A DNA stretch of 31,940 bases from an uncultured Kineothrix sp. (lineage in GTDB: Bacteria; Bacillota; Clostridia; Lachnospirales; Lachnospiraceae), in NCBI GenBank assembly GCA_910588855.1, contig CAJUSR010000021.1, positions 31,266 through 63,205 on the forward strand, in the 5' to 3' direction. Below the pieces are notes generated by a model. That model searched no databases and was not told where the DNA came from. It was given only the letters and a program-made list of their open reading frames with translations. Shown in pieces: positions 9,045-16,460 of the stretch; within the stretch, counting starts at the first letter, position 1; every line of letters begins with the position of its first letter. Position numbers and translations under genes: made by a program.

Positions 9045-9731
9045 TTACATATCCAAAATAAAAATCGAAATTTCCTCCACCCGGAATATTTCCCCTTCCC
9101 AGACTCCCGTTAAGCTCACATTGCTTTCTTTCTGCAAATCGCTTATACTACCGGGTTTTTCCGTACTTGTCATCCCGTCCGTCGATGTCCGTACAACCAC
9201 CCTTACATCCTCATTATAATTTACTGTAATCAAATTCTCCTCTTCTCCACTACCCACAATAGTTACGGCAACTTCGCCCCCATCACCATCATCTATTTTT
9301 CCTGTATATATCTGGGAAATCACAAAACTTCCTTCCTCAATATCCTTCACTGTCCCTTCTATCGTTTTAACCCCTTCGCCGTTAATATCGTTCCATACAA
9401 TAGAATTTTCTGTCTCCGGTTCCCCTTCCACAGCGTCCGACTGGGCGTTTTCTCCTTCGTTTTCTTCCCCTTCCGCTAATTTTTCCTCCTCTGCAGCCTC
9501 CCTATCCCCGCTGCCTTTATCCTCATTGCCTTCATTCGCCCCTGTTTCGTTTCCATTCCCAAGATTCTCTACACTGTCGCCGGCATTTTCATTTTCCGGA
9601 ATCATTTCTGTCTCTATGCCAACCGCTGCCGCTTCCTCTTCCTTCCCTTTTGCATCCCCACAGCCGCTCATTACTGTCAAACCCACAACAGCCAATACCG
9701 CCATTACTTTATAATAATATTTTCTCCTCAT
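9045..9731 (-). CDS. Small acidic lipoprotein of the transporter locus
   Basis: A 228-residue protein with an N-terminal signal peptide and lipobox MSGC (Cys24). A strongly acidic, low-complexity stalk follows (about 25-108, rich in Glu, Asn, Gly, Asp). The compact C-terminal beta-rich domain (about 110-228) contains VKTIEGTVKDIEEGSFVISQ, a pattern seen in small OB-fold-like modules. The stalk suggests it reaches through the cell wall. It is the first gene of the minus-strand transport locus, 88 bp upstream of the first propeller-SBP gene, and diverges from the response regulator. Function is not recognised; an accessory, sensory or substrate-presenting role is inference from position. Confidence 0.72.
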   Translation of the reverse strand: MRRKYYYKVMAVLAVVGLTVMSGCGDAKGKEEEAAAVGIETEMIPENENAGDSVENLGNGNETGANEGNEDKGSGDREAAEEEKLAEGEENEGENAQSDAVEGEPETENSIVWNDINGEGVKTIEGTVKDIEEGSFVISQIYTGKIDDGDGGEVAVTIVGSGEEENLITVNYNEDVRVVVRTSTDGMTSTEKPGSISDLQKESNVSLTGVWEGEIFRVEEISIFILDM

Positions 9732-9827
9732 TTTTCAAAAACCTCTCTTTCTTTCCTCTCTATGCATATCCCAAAAGCCCTTTTCAAAACAGCCGGCATT
9801 TTTGTGTCCGAGCTTCTTTTATGCAAG

Positions 9828-9925
9828 TTAATCTTCCATGCCAGAGCCGTTTATCGCAATGGCACAAATCGGAAGCCTCAAATTTCCGGCTGCCGATTGA
9901 AAAACCAGCTATCAAACTGATTTAC
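9828..9925. repeat. Interspersed structured repeat, copy C (shortened)
   Basis: Going left to right it matches copies A (10927-11040) and B (29925-30063): TTAATCTTCCAT, then CGTTTATCGCAATGGC, CTCAAATTT and AAAACCAGCTATC. It lacks the central TATTTGTG/CACAAATA hairpin. It has its own hairpin, ATCGGAAGCC/GGCTGCCGAT, with one mismatch. Read on the minus strand it would be in the 5' leader of the acidic lipoprotein gene. Confidence 0.5.
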
Positions 9926-9927
9926 AA

Positions 9928-9957
9928 TCTATAGCCTACCACCCCAACATCTAAAAA
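9928..9957 (-). promoter_or_regulatory. Possible promoter of the lipoprotein/transport operon
   Basis: On the minus strand TTTAGA (9957-9952) and TATAGA (9933-9928) are 18 bp apart. The -35-like hexamer lies inside the left arm of the 17-bp palindrome. The layout mirrors the regulator promoter on the other side. The hexamer match is moderate. Confidence 0.35.
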
Positions 9958-9997
9958 ACCTCTAAAACGCAAAAAAATTTTTAGAGGTTTTTTAGAG
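9949..9997. promoter_or_regulatory. Palindromic operator between the transport operon and the two-component genes
   Basis: CTAAAAAACCTCTAAAA (9951-9967) and TTTTAGAGGTTTTTTAG (9979-9995) are exact 17-bp reverse complements with an 11-nt spacer. Each arm also holds a direct repeat at 11-bp spacing, about one helical turn: TTTTAGAG at 9979 and 9990, and WTCTAAAA-type sites at 9949 and 9960. Direct repeats at that spacing are typical of OmpR/PhoB-family sites. The palindrome covers the -35 region of the flanking promoter candidates. Most likely it is bound by the response regulator encoded next to it. Confidence 0.6.
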
Positions 9998-10004
9998 ATT
10001 TATC

Positions 10005-10013
10005 TGCTATAAT
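10005..10013 (+). promoter_or_regulatory. Extended -10 promoter for the response regulator gene
   Basis: TGCTATAAT is a perfect extended -10 element (TATAAT at 10008-10013), 37 bp before the ATG. The -35 position (9985-9990, AGGTTT) is poor and falls inside the palindromic operator. This fits an activator-dependent or autoregulated promoter. Confidence 0.6.
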
Positions 10014-10050
10014 GAATGCGGTATTAAATATAGAATAAACGGAGGTTTCT

Positions 10051-10728
10051 ATGCGGCTGCTACTGGTTGAAGATGACAAGAAGTTAAACCATTCCTTACA
10101 ATATCAACTACAAAAAGAAAACATCATTGTCGATGCCTGCTTTGACGGGGAAGAAGCTCTTTTTTATATCAATCAGGGTATCTATGATGTCATCCTTTTA
10201 GACCGTATGCTCCCTCTTTTGGACGGAACGGAGCTTCTTACCTTAATGCGCCGGAAAAATAACAACACCCCTGTTATTTTCCTCACCGCTCTTGGTACTC
10301 TAAATGATAAAATCACCGGTTTGGATTTGGGGGCGGACGATTATCTTGTAAAACCCTTTGAATTTGAAGAACTGCTTGCCCGCATCCGCTGCGTCACCCG
10401 CCGCTCCCCGCTTATTCATGGGGATGATGACCTTTCTTTTGGAGATTTGGTTCTGCACATTGGGGAAAGCAGCCTGGTTGGCCCTAAAGGTTCCTGCAGC
10501 TTATCGAAAAAAGAAAGCGAACTTTTCCAGACATTTTTCCGTAATCCCGGCCAAACCCTCACGCGGGAACAGCTTTTTGCCAAAGTATGGGGGGTGGATT
10601 CGGATATTGAAAACGGCAATCTCGACAATTATATCCACTTTCTCCGCCGCCGTCTCCTAACAGTAGGAAGTCAGGTGGTGCTTCGCACAGTCCGCGGCAT
10701 CGGCTATTGTATGGAACAGCCTCTATAG
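10051..10728 (+). CDS. OmpR/PhoB-family response regulator
   Basis: The 225-residue protein has an N-terminal receiver domain (1-115) with the acidic pair D8/D9, the phospho-acceptor D51 (ILLDRMLP), T79 and K101 (LVKPF). A winged-helix DNA-binding domain follows (about 125-222) with LSKKESELFQTFFRNPGQTLTREQL and a C-terminal RTVRGIGY strand. All key residues are present, so it should be a functional phosphorylation-controlled regulator. GGAGG lies 6 bases before the ATG. The cognate kinase gene starts about 370 bp downstream, an unusually wide gap filled by repeats. Divergent transcription from the transport operon with a shared palindrome suggests it controls that operon and itself. Confidence 0.95.
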   Translation: MRLLLVEDDKKLNHSLQYQLQKENIIVDACFDGEEALFYINQGIYDVILLDRMLPLLDGTELLTLMRRKNNNTPVIFLTALGTLNDKITGLDLGADDYLVKPFEFEELLARIRCVTRRSPLIHGDDDLSFGDLVLHIGESSLVGPKGSCSLSKKESELFQTFFRNPGQTLTREQLFAKVWGVDSDIENGNLDNYIHFLRRRLLTVGSQVVLRTVRGIGYCMEQPL

Positions 10729-10941
10729 CGCACCATCCTGCCCTGCTATACACGATGACCAGACAATAAAGGTTCCTGTGTCAAAAAGCCTGTCCGGCAA
10801 TGCTGCCGGGCGAATCGTTTGGCAAACCGTCCGACAGACTTCCCGGCAAACGGTTTGGCTGACCTTTTGGCAAACCAACCGACAGACTTCTTGGCACCCA
10901 CAACCTACAAAGGAAACTGCAAATTTTATCTTAATCTCCAT
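10723..10941 (-). CDS. Speculative 72-codon Cys-tetrad repeat ORF
   Basis: On the minus strand an ORF opens MEIKIKFAVSF and continues as tetrapeptides of the form C-[QR]-x-V. Cys falls at residues 16, 20, 24, 32, 36 and 40, with Ser at 28. The ORF starts where repeat copy A ends. The related copy B supplies the leader and Shine-Dalgarno sequence of the acetyltransferase gene, whose longer open frame also has an in-frame MEIK at the matching place. The ORF overlaps the last 6 bases of the response regulator gene. Any 12-bp tandem array yields a four-residue periodic ORF in each open frame, so translation is unproven. If real, the Cys stripe would lie along one face of a helix. Confidence 0.2.
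   Translation of the reverse strand: MEIKIKFAVSFVGCGCQEVCRLVCQKVSQTVCREVCRTVCQTIRPAALPDRLFDTGTFIVWSSCIAGQDGAL
10779..10905. repeat. 12-bp-phased tandem array within an expanded hairpin element
   Basis: From 10809 to 10904 eight consecutive 12-mers follow one another in phase: GGCGAATCGTTT, GGCAAACCGTCC, GACAGACTTCCC, GGCAAACGGTTT, GGCTGACCTTTT, GGCAAACCAACC, GACAGACTTCTT, GGCACCCACAAC. Units 2-3 recur as units 6-7 at 48 bp. The left flank (GTGTCAAAAAGCCTGTCCGG, 10779-10798) matches the reverse complement of the hairpin at 27424-27480, and the right end (GACAGACTTCTTGGCACCC) resembles that hairpin's other arm. The array therefore looks like internal amplification of the same element. It fills most of the regulator-kinase gap. 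Confidence 0.7.
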
Positions 10942-11040
10942 TCCGGAGCGTTTACGCGACGGGTTTATCAGGGCTTATTTGTGACGCTCCGGCACAAATA
11001 GCCATGTGATAAAATCAGCTATCGAGCTGATTTTTCACAC
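10927..11040. repeat. Interspersed structured repeat, copy A
   Basis: The sequence aligns closely with copy B at 29925-30063 over TTAATCTCCATTC, GCGTTTA, ATCAGGGCTTATTTGTG, CACAAATAGCCATGTGATAAAA and CAGCTATC. Three pairings are exact. TATTTGTG (10976-10983) pairs with CACAAATA (10993-11000). The intervening loop CGCTCCGG (10985-10992) pairs with CCGGAGCG (10943-10950), forming a possible pseudoknot. AAAATCAGCT (11011-11020) pairs with AGCTGATTTT (11025-11034), an extended hairpin closed by GTGA/TCAC. It precedes the kinase gene on the plus strand and the speculative Cys-repeat ORF on the minus strand. Confidence 0.7.
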
Positions 11041-11098
11041 TACTACCTATAACCTTGCGCAAACACAAAGTATCCGTCCAGACAAAGAAAGGAATCCT

Positions 11099-12415
11099 AT
11101 GTTCCGTAAAGTCCATTACCGCCTGACACTTTTATGTGCCGGCATCACCACTGTAATATTGCTTATCATGTCGTTTATCTACTTATATGTCTCCGAAGAC
11201 AGCCTAAATAAAAGCCAGTTTTTATCTTTTCAACATGCTATGGACAATTTCGTAAGCAATCTCGAGCAGCAAAGCGTCCTGACCCACGAATGGCTCTACC
11301 GCATGGAAAGCAGCAATTCCTATTTCATCCGCATTACCGACAACGGGGTTCCTTTACTTTTTAACCAGAGACAGCTCGATGAAACCCGCCGGAACATAGA
11401 GGAAGAAGCCCTGGATTACTTCCACTCCATCATTTCCGTTGAAAATCTTCTTGCTACGGACGATAAAACAAGCCAACACTTTGAATTTCCTTTCACCGCT
11501 TCTTCCGGCGGCGATTATTATGTATGCGTTGCCGAAATCAGCCAGCAAAACCAACATACCCAGGCCCTTATCCTCTATCCCCTGCAGGAATTGCATGAAA
11601 AGATTAAGCATCAACGCATCCGCTTTGCCTTGATTGACCTTGGGGCAATTTTTCTGCTTTCCCTTTTTTCCTTTTTCTTTACCAAAAAGCTTCTTTCCCC
11701 TATTGAGCAAAACCGTAAAGAGCAGGTTCAATTTGTAGCCGCCGCCTCCCACGAACTCCGCACGCCCCTTTCCGTTATCCTTTCCTGCGTTTCGGCCATA
11801 AAAAAAGCCTCTCCGGAGGAAGAGGACGGTTTTTTATCCACTATTCATGCCGAAGGGCAGCGGATGTCTCAGTTAATTAACGATATGCTTCTGCTCTCTC
11901 AGGCAGATGCCCACGCTTTTCCAATCCACCTACAGCCTACGGAGTGCGATACGTTAACCCTCAACTCATACGAAGCATTTGAACCGATGGCAAAGGAAAA
12001 AAATATCTCATTTATCGTTTCCCTGCCGGAAGATACCCTTCTTCCCTGTCTTTGCGACGGGGAGCGATTTAACCAGATTACCGCTATCCTGCTGCACAAC
12101 GCCATTAGTTATACGCCCGAAGGCGGAAAAATCCTCCTATCCCTTTCTTTGGATACTTCCCGAAAGCCGGAATGCCTTATTTTGTCTGTTGCCGACAATG
12201 GCATCGGCATCCCCGACCAGGAGAAGGAGAAAATATTCCGGCGCTTCTACCGTACCGACCAATCCCGCAGCGTCAAAGACCATTTCGGCCTTGGGCTGCC
12301 CATCGCCAGCGAAATCGTCCGTTCCTTGGGCGGAACTATCCGAGTTGCCGATACGCCAGGCGGAGGCAGCACATTTTTCTTCCGCCTGCCATACACGAAG
12401 CCATCTGCTGACTGA
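11099..12415 (+). CDS. Sensor histidine kinase
   Basis: A 438-residue membrane kinase. It has membrane segment 1 (about 9-31), an extracellular sensor region of about 135 residues, membrane segment 2 (about 177-198) and then a short linker with no clear HAMP domain. The dimerisation H-box is ASHELRTPLS with the phospho-acceptor His near residue 218. The ATPase region has N-box HNAISYTPEGG, G1 VADNGIGIP and G2 HFGLGLPIA. The ATG at 11099 is preferred because AAAGGA lies upstream; the open frame extends 31 codons further, but that part lies within repeat copy A. It is the partner of the response regulator at 10051-10728. It ends 7 bp from the convergent ZIP gene with no evident terminator. The signal it senses is unknown; the adjacent lipoprotein transport locus is the obvious candidate output. 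Confidence 0.93.
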   Translation: MFRKVHYRLTLLCAGITTVILLIMSFIYLYVSEDSLNKSQFLSFQHAMDNFVSNLEQQSVLTHEWLYRMESSNSYFIRITDNGVPLLFNQRQLDETRRNIEEEALDYFHSIISVENLLATDDKTSQHFEFPFTASSGGDYYVCVAEISQQNQHTQALILYPLQELHEKIKHQRIRFALIDLGAIFLLSLFSFFFTKKLLSPIEQNRKEQVQFVAAASHELRTPLSVILSCVSAIKKASPEEEDGFLSTIHAEGQRMSQLINDMLLLSQADAHAFPIHLQPTECDTLTLNSYEAFEPMAKEKNISFIVSLPEDTLLPCLCDGERFNQITAILLHNAISYTPEGGKILLSLSLDTSRKPECLILSVADNGIGIPDQEKEKIFRRFYRTDQSRSVKDHFGLGLPIASEIVRSLGGTIRVADTPGGGSTFFFRLPYTKPSAD

Positions 12416-12422
12416 TAAAATG

Positions 12423-13202
12423 CTATCCCAATGCCACATCCATTACCATCATAATCACAAATCCAACGGCAAAACCAATGGTTCCCATATTGGAATGTTC
12501 CCCTTCTGCCGATTCCGGTATCAATTCCTCCACCACTACGTACAGCATGGCTCCGGCAGCAAAAGCAAGGGTATAGGGGATATAAGGGGTAATCTGTTCC
12601 GCCAAAAGCAAAGTAAAGATTGCCGCCACAGGCTCCACTGTCCCTGACAATGCGCCCATAACAAAAGCCTTCCCTTTTCCCATCTCCTCCTTTAACGGAA
12701 GGGATATAATAGCCCCTTCCGGGAAATTCTGTATGGCAATCCCCACCGATAAGGCAAGCGCCCCAGCCATCGTAATCGGGCTGCCCCCGGCCATTGCCCC
12801 CGCCAGAACAATTCCTACGGACGCCCCTTCCGGTATATTATGGATAGTGACAGCCAACATCAACATAGTCGATTTTTTCCAACTGCTTTTTATACCCTCC
12901 TGCTCTCCGCCGTCCAGATGCAGATGAGGCACTACCCTATCCAAAACAAGCAGAAACGCAATTCCAAGCAAAAAGCCTACCGCTGCCGGAACAAATGCCA
13001 ACTTGCCCATAGGCTCCGATAAATCCATAGCAGGAATCAGCAAAGACCATACGGATGCCGCCACCATCACACCGGCAGCAAATCCAAGCATCGCCTTTTG
13101 TACCGTAGCATTCAATTCCCCCCGCAGCAAAAATACGCACATCGCCCCCAAAGCCGTTCCTAAAAACGGGATTGCTATCCCTATCCAAACATTTGCATTC
13201 AT
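12423..13202 (-). CDS. ZIP-family divalent metal transporter (GufA/ZupT-like)
   Basis: A 259-residue integral membrane protein with about eight helices. It carries both metal-site signatures of the family: HNIPEG (121-126) in helix IV and QNFPEG (158-163) in helix V. A His-containing loop (VPHLHLDGGE, about 91-100) lies between helices III and IV, as in other ZIPs. Family members move Zn, Fe or Mn into the cytosol; the Gln in the second motif is found in bacterial GufA-type members. It lies 15 bp downstream of the PH-like membrane protein gene and is probably co-transcribed with it. AAAGGA precedes the ATG by about 10 bases. Confidence 0.93.
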   Translation of the reverse strand: MNANVWIGIAIPFLGTALGAMCVFLLRGELNATVQKAMLGFAAGVMVAASVWSLLIPAMDLSEPMGKLAFVPAAVGFLLGIAFLLVLDRVVPHLHLDGGEQEGIKSSWKKSTMLMLAVTIHNIPEGASVGIVLAGAMAGGSPITMAGALALSVGIAIQNFPEGAIISLPLKEEMGKGKAFVMGALSGTVEPVAAIFTLLLAEQITPYIPYTLAFAAGAMLYVVVEELIPESAEGEHSNMGTIGFAVGFVIMMVMDVALG

Positions 13203-13217
13203 TCCAAAGCCATCCTT

Positions 13218-14195
13218 TCATACTTCCTTTTGAAGCTCATACTCTATTTCCATCTGTTCTAAAAAGAACTTGTGCCCCGGAAGATATTTTAACAGCAACT
13301 GCAAACTATCTTCCAAATCTGTTTTCCATTCTTCTTCATAATAAAGGCGGATTTCCCCCTTTACCGTCTTATCCTTTCTCTTATAAAATACCGGAAAAGC
13401 CATAGCCAAAAGACGTTTTTTCTTATCCCTTACAAAAAATCCATCCTTTTTCACATATATTTCCAACACACAAATATAATCTTCGGGTTTGGCCCCTCCT
13501 TTTTCTATCCTGCTTTCCCTTGCCTGTATTTCCGCTTCCCCATCTACCTTACTGCCGTGATATTCCGCAAATCCATAAACCAAATCCGCCCCCAGCTTCC
13601 GGTTTTTCTCCATCCAAGTTTCCGCCATCTTTTTTGCCTGCCCATATACTTCCTTGGAAAGCATCCTTAATTCCTTCTCTTCTATCTCCAACGGCTGGTG
13701 AATATCCGGCAAATCCTGCTTCCTGTTCCTCTCCATATGGACTGCAATTCCATTGTCACGAAGCCATAGTATGGCAATATCCATATTCTGCATACTCCAT
13801 TCCAGGCGGCACAGCATTTTCCCTTCTTTATTATAAATCCTCAAATCATCCTTTCCGCCCGAAGCATTGCATACTATCTTTGCCGAGCCGATATCTTCTA
13901 ACGTATAGCTCTTTACTTTCCCAAAAATATTGCGGTAATACCATTGGTTCCCGCAAACGGCAAGCTGCCTGTTTTTTACCTCAAGGCAGACTAATATGCC
14001 CAATAGAAAAACAGCCGCTATCATCCCATAAATCCATAGCGGAATCACAGACAGATGATATAATATCTCCAAAACCAGAAAAAGCATACCTGCCCCTATA
14101 ATCAATGCGCCTATGCCATATACTATTTTATGTTGTGCAACCGTAAAATCCCTCTCGCTTTCCCTTGGCAAGCTAATTTCATCTTTTAAAGCCAT
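13218..14195 (-). CDS. Membrane protein with PH-like domain, unknown function
   Basis: A 325-residue protein with a cytosolic start, two membrane helices (about 26-46 and 53-71) and a large soluble part. The pattern directly after the helices (CGNQWYYRNIFGKVKSYTLEDIGSAKI, about 80-107) resembles bacterial PH-type domains found behind paired helices. It then turns into a long charged alpha/beta region that includes a basic stretch FVRDKKKRLLAMAFPVFYKR. No catalytic motif is recognised. It precedes the ZIP transporter gene by 15 bp and follows rnpB. AGGAAGG is present upstream but 13-14 bases from the ATG, so the start is likely but not certain. Confidence 0.72.
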   Translation of the reverse strand: MALKDEISLPRESERDFTVAQHKIVYGIGALIIGAGMLFLVLEILYHLSVIPLWIYGMIAAVFLLGILVCLEVKNRQLAVCGNQWYYRNIFGKVKSYTLEDIGSAKIVCNASGGKDDLRIYNKEGKMLCRLEWSMQNMDIAILWLRDNGIAVHMERNRKQDLPDIHQPLEIEEKELRMLSKEVYGQAKKMAETWMEKNRKLGADLVYGFAEYHGSKVDGEAEIQARESRIEKGGAKPEDYICVLEIYVKKDGFFVRDKKKRLLAMAFPVFYKRKDKTVKGEIRLYYEEEWKTDLEDSLQLLLKYLPGHKFFLEQMEIEYELQKEV

Positions 14196-14288
14196 ACTTT
14201 ATCAGCCCTTCCTACTCCCCATCTTCCGTGTTTTTGTTTCTTCTGCCCCCTCTGCTCCGCCTATCCCTTTCATAGCTTTTCCAATTAT

Positions 14289-14318
14289 TTAAAAATCTCC
14301 CCGCTTACGGAGAGATTT
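14289..14318 (-). terminator. Intrinsic terminator of rnpB
   Basis: On the minus strand AAATCTCTCCG, loop TAAG, CGGGGAGATTT forms an 11-bp stem with one U-G pair and is followed by TT. It sits just past the 3' end of the RNase P RNA. Confidence 0.85.
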
Positions 14319-14325
14319 CTATAAA

Positions 14326-14757
14326 ACAAAATACTAAGCAAAACGATAAGCCGGGTTATGTCGTGAATGATCATCTATCTAGCATTGCCGTTACCGGCAA
14401 TGTCAAGCGGCCTACCTGAAAACAGGCCGGGCAAACCTATCGCTTTCTATTTGGCCTTGCTTCGGATGGGGTTTACATGGCTTTGCCTGTTGCCAGGCAA
14501 ACGGTAGTCTCTTGCACTGCCTTTCCACCCTTACCGGAAGTTCCGTCAAACGGAACCCCAAGAACCCGTCACCGGATTCTTCCGCAAAATGATTTGACTC
14601 ATTTTGCGGGGCGGTTTATTTCTGTTGCACTATCCTTAGAGTCGCCTCCACCGGACGTTATCCGGCATCCTGCCCTATGAAGCCCGGACTTTCCTCACCT
14701 GCACCCCTTTTGGGATGCAGCCGCGATCATTTATTCTACTTAGTATCTTTTGTTTCC
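14326..14757 (-). ncRNA. rnpB: RNase P RNA, class A
   Basis: This is the catalytic RNA of tRNA 5' processing. Reading the minus strand, the hallmark blocks occur in order. They are GAGGAAAGTCCGGGCTTCAT, CAGGATGCCGGATAACGTCC, AGTGCAACAGAAATAAACC, GGGTGGAAAGGCAGTGCAAG with AGACTACCG, a run with GGCCAAATAGAAAGCGATAG, CGGGTAGGCCGC and, near the 3' end, ACATAACCCGGCTTATCG. The outer helix P1 can form between GATACTAAG (about 14747-14739) and CTTAGTATT (about 14338-14330). The ends are set by this helix, a -10 element upstream and the terminator downstream, so they are good to several bases. Confidence 0.96.
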
Positions 14758-14764
14758 TTCGCTT

Positions 14765-14793
14765 ATTATAACCGAAATCATTATACTTGGAAA
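14765..14793 (-). promoter_or_regulatory. Promoter of rnpB
   Basis: On the minus strand TTTCCA (14793-14788) is 17 bp from TATAAT (14770-14765). It predicts a start near 14757, just before RNase P helix P1. It overlaps the 3' end of the kinase-like gene. Confidence 0.6.
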
Positions 14794-16436
14794 CAGCTTC
14801 CGCCGATAAACTCCCTGCAAATGGAATTTTTCGGGATGCTGTCACCGCTCACGCCAATAAAATATTCCATAAATTTTAACAGACGTTTCGCCTCGTAATA
14901 CTCCGGCTCCCCTTTGCAGATTCCGAACAGCAACGGCTCCGCATACTGTTTCAGCACTGCCAATTCATAAATCAGCACGGAATTAAACATGGCATCCGCG
15001 CTTTCCTGGAACGGGAAAATATATTCCTCTTCCCCTTTCCTGACCGATGCCCACATTCCAATTGTCCGCTTCGCCGGCGTTCCCCTTGTCCTCGCATCCC
15101 TCACCATGCGCCGAAGCAAACGGCCATCGGTAGTCGGGATACGGTTATGGTCATCAATATTAATACTGGTAAGGGCGCTAATATAAATTTTATATTTGCT
15201 TTCATTGGGAAGAGCATAAGACATGGCATCGTTCAGCCCATGAATCCCTTCCAGCACCAACACATCCTCCGGGCCTAATGTCTTGAAATTCCCCCGGTAC
15301 TCCCTCTGTCCTGTTTTAAAGTTAAAGCTGGGCAACTCCACGGTTTTCCCTGCCAGCAAATCCAGCATATCTTTATTGAATTGTTTGACATCAATAGCTT
15401 CCAGACACTCGAAATTATAATTGCCGTTCTCATCTTTTGGAGTTTGTTCCCGGTTTACAAAATAGTCATCCAATGCAATCGGATGGGGCGTCAAACCATA
15501 GGTGCGCAGCTGAATCGACAATCGATGAGAAAATGTGGTCTTTCCGGAGGAAGACGGACCCGCAATCATAACGAACTTTACGCCATTCCTTTTAACAATA
15601 TCCTCTGCAATTTCCCCAATGCGCCTTTCCTGAAGGGCCTCCTGTACCAGTATAATATCATTGATATTCCCCTGGCAAATCCTATCGTTCAAATCGCCGA
15701 CGGTACCGATATGCATCATATTACCCCATTCGTCGGATTGTTTCAAGGTCTTAAATAAATTCTCTCTGGACAATATCCGGGGCAGTTTATCCGGTGCCTG
15801 CGCTTCCGGCAAAAGCAACATCAGACCGTCTTCATAAGCCGAAACCTGAAAATGTTTTACATATCCTGTCCGTGGAAGCATATAACCATAGTAATAATCA
15901 TAATATCCATCCAGGCAATAAACATTCACATAAGAGCTTCTCCGATAACGGAACAGCTTTTCTTTTTCCTTCATGCCCTGCTGCCGGAAAATTTCTATCG
16001 CATCGCCTATGGGATAAGATTTTTTAATATACGGCAAATCCGCCTCCACCAAATCCCGCATACGCCCGTTCAGTTTTTTTATCAACTCCTCGTTTAACTC
16101 CAAATCCCCTTTTATACTGCAATAATACCCGGCTCCGATTGCGAACTCCACCTTCACCCGCTCCAGCCTGTCCGTTCCGGCTACATCCCGCAGCGCTTTA
16201 ATCATAAGCATCACCGCAGTCCTCACATAAGATTTATGCCCTATCCCATCGCTGACAGTAAAAAAAGAAATCTCGCAGTCCTTTTTCAGCTTTTTAAACA
16301 ACTCCCTGATTTTCCCATTGACCGTAACCAATGCGATTTGGCTGCTATACTGCTCCTGATAATCCCTTGCAATCGTTTCATAGGAAGTGCCCGCTTCATA
16401 CTCCCGCTTTTCACCCTTGATTGTGACCGTTATCAT
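14781..16436 (-). CDS. TGS-domain protein with uridine kinase-like domain
   Basis: A 551-residue cytosolic protein. Residues 1-60 read as a TGS/threonyl-tRNA synthetase-like N-terminal module (MITVTIKGEKREYEAGTSYE). A middle region resembling the threonyl-tRNA synthetase editing-associated domain follows (about 60-250). The C-terminal phosphoribulokinase/uridine-kinase domain has P-loop GPSSSGKT (about 292-299), HPIALDDYFVNREQTP and VLVLEGIHGLN. This architecture is common in Clostridia and usually annotated as nucleoside or uridine kinase; its true substrate is not settled. GGAGG lies 6 bases before the ATG. It follows the ATPase/nuclease-like pair by 24 bp and is followed by rnpB. Confidence 0.88.
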   Translation of the reverse strand: MITVTIKGEKREYEAGTSYETIARDYQEQYSSQIALVTVNGKIRELFKKLKKDCEISFFTVSDGIGHKSYVRTAVMLMIKALRDVAGTDRLERVKVEFAIGAGYYCSIKGDLELNEELIKKLNGRMRDLVEADLPYIKKSYPIGDAIEIFRQQGMKEKEKLFRYRRSSYVNVYCLDGYYDYYYGYMLPRTGYVKHFQVSAYEDGLMLLLPEAQAPDKLPRILSRENLFKTLKQSDEWGNMMHIGTVGDLNDRICQGNINDIILVQEALQERRIGEIAEDIVKRNGVKFVMIAGPSSSGKTTFSHRLSIQLRTYGLTPHPIALDDYFVNREQTPKDENGNYNFECLEAIDVKQFNKDMLDLLAGKTVELPSFNFKTGQREYRGNFKTLGPEDVLVLEGIHGLNDAMSYALPNESKYKIYISALTSINIDDHNRIPTTDGRLLRRMVRDARTRGTPAKRTIGMWASVRKGEEEYIFPFQESADAMFNSVLIYELAVLKQYAEPLLFGICKGEPEYYEAKRLLKFMEYFIGVSGDSIPKNSICREFIGGSCFQV

Positions 16437-16460
16437 AGTGTTCCTCCCGTCCTTCTTACT

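Noticed and set aside
9949..9997. Intrinsic terminator reading of the 17-bp palindrome
   Set aside because: It lies between two divergent starts, has an A/T-rich stem and overlaps promoter elements, so an operator fits better.
10809..10904. CRISPR-like array
   Set aside because: Units are 12 bp, contiguous and without spacers; no cas genes are nearby.
11006..11098. 31-codon N-terminal extension of the histidine kinase
   Set aside because: It begins with GTG inside repeat copy A, codes for no signal or domain, and a good ribosome site precedes the ATG at 11099.
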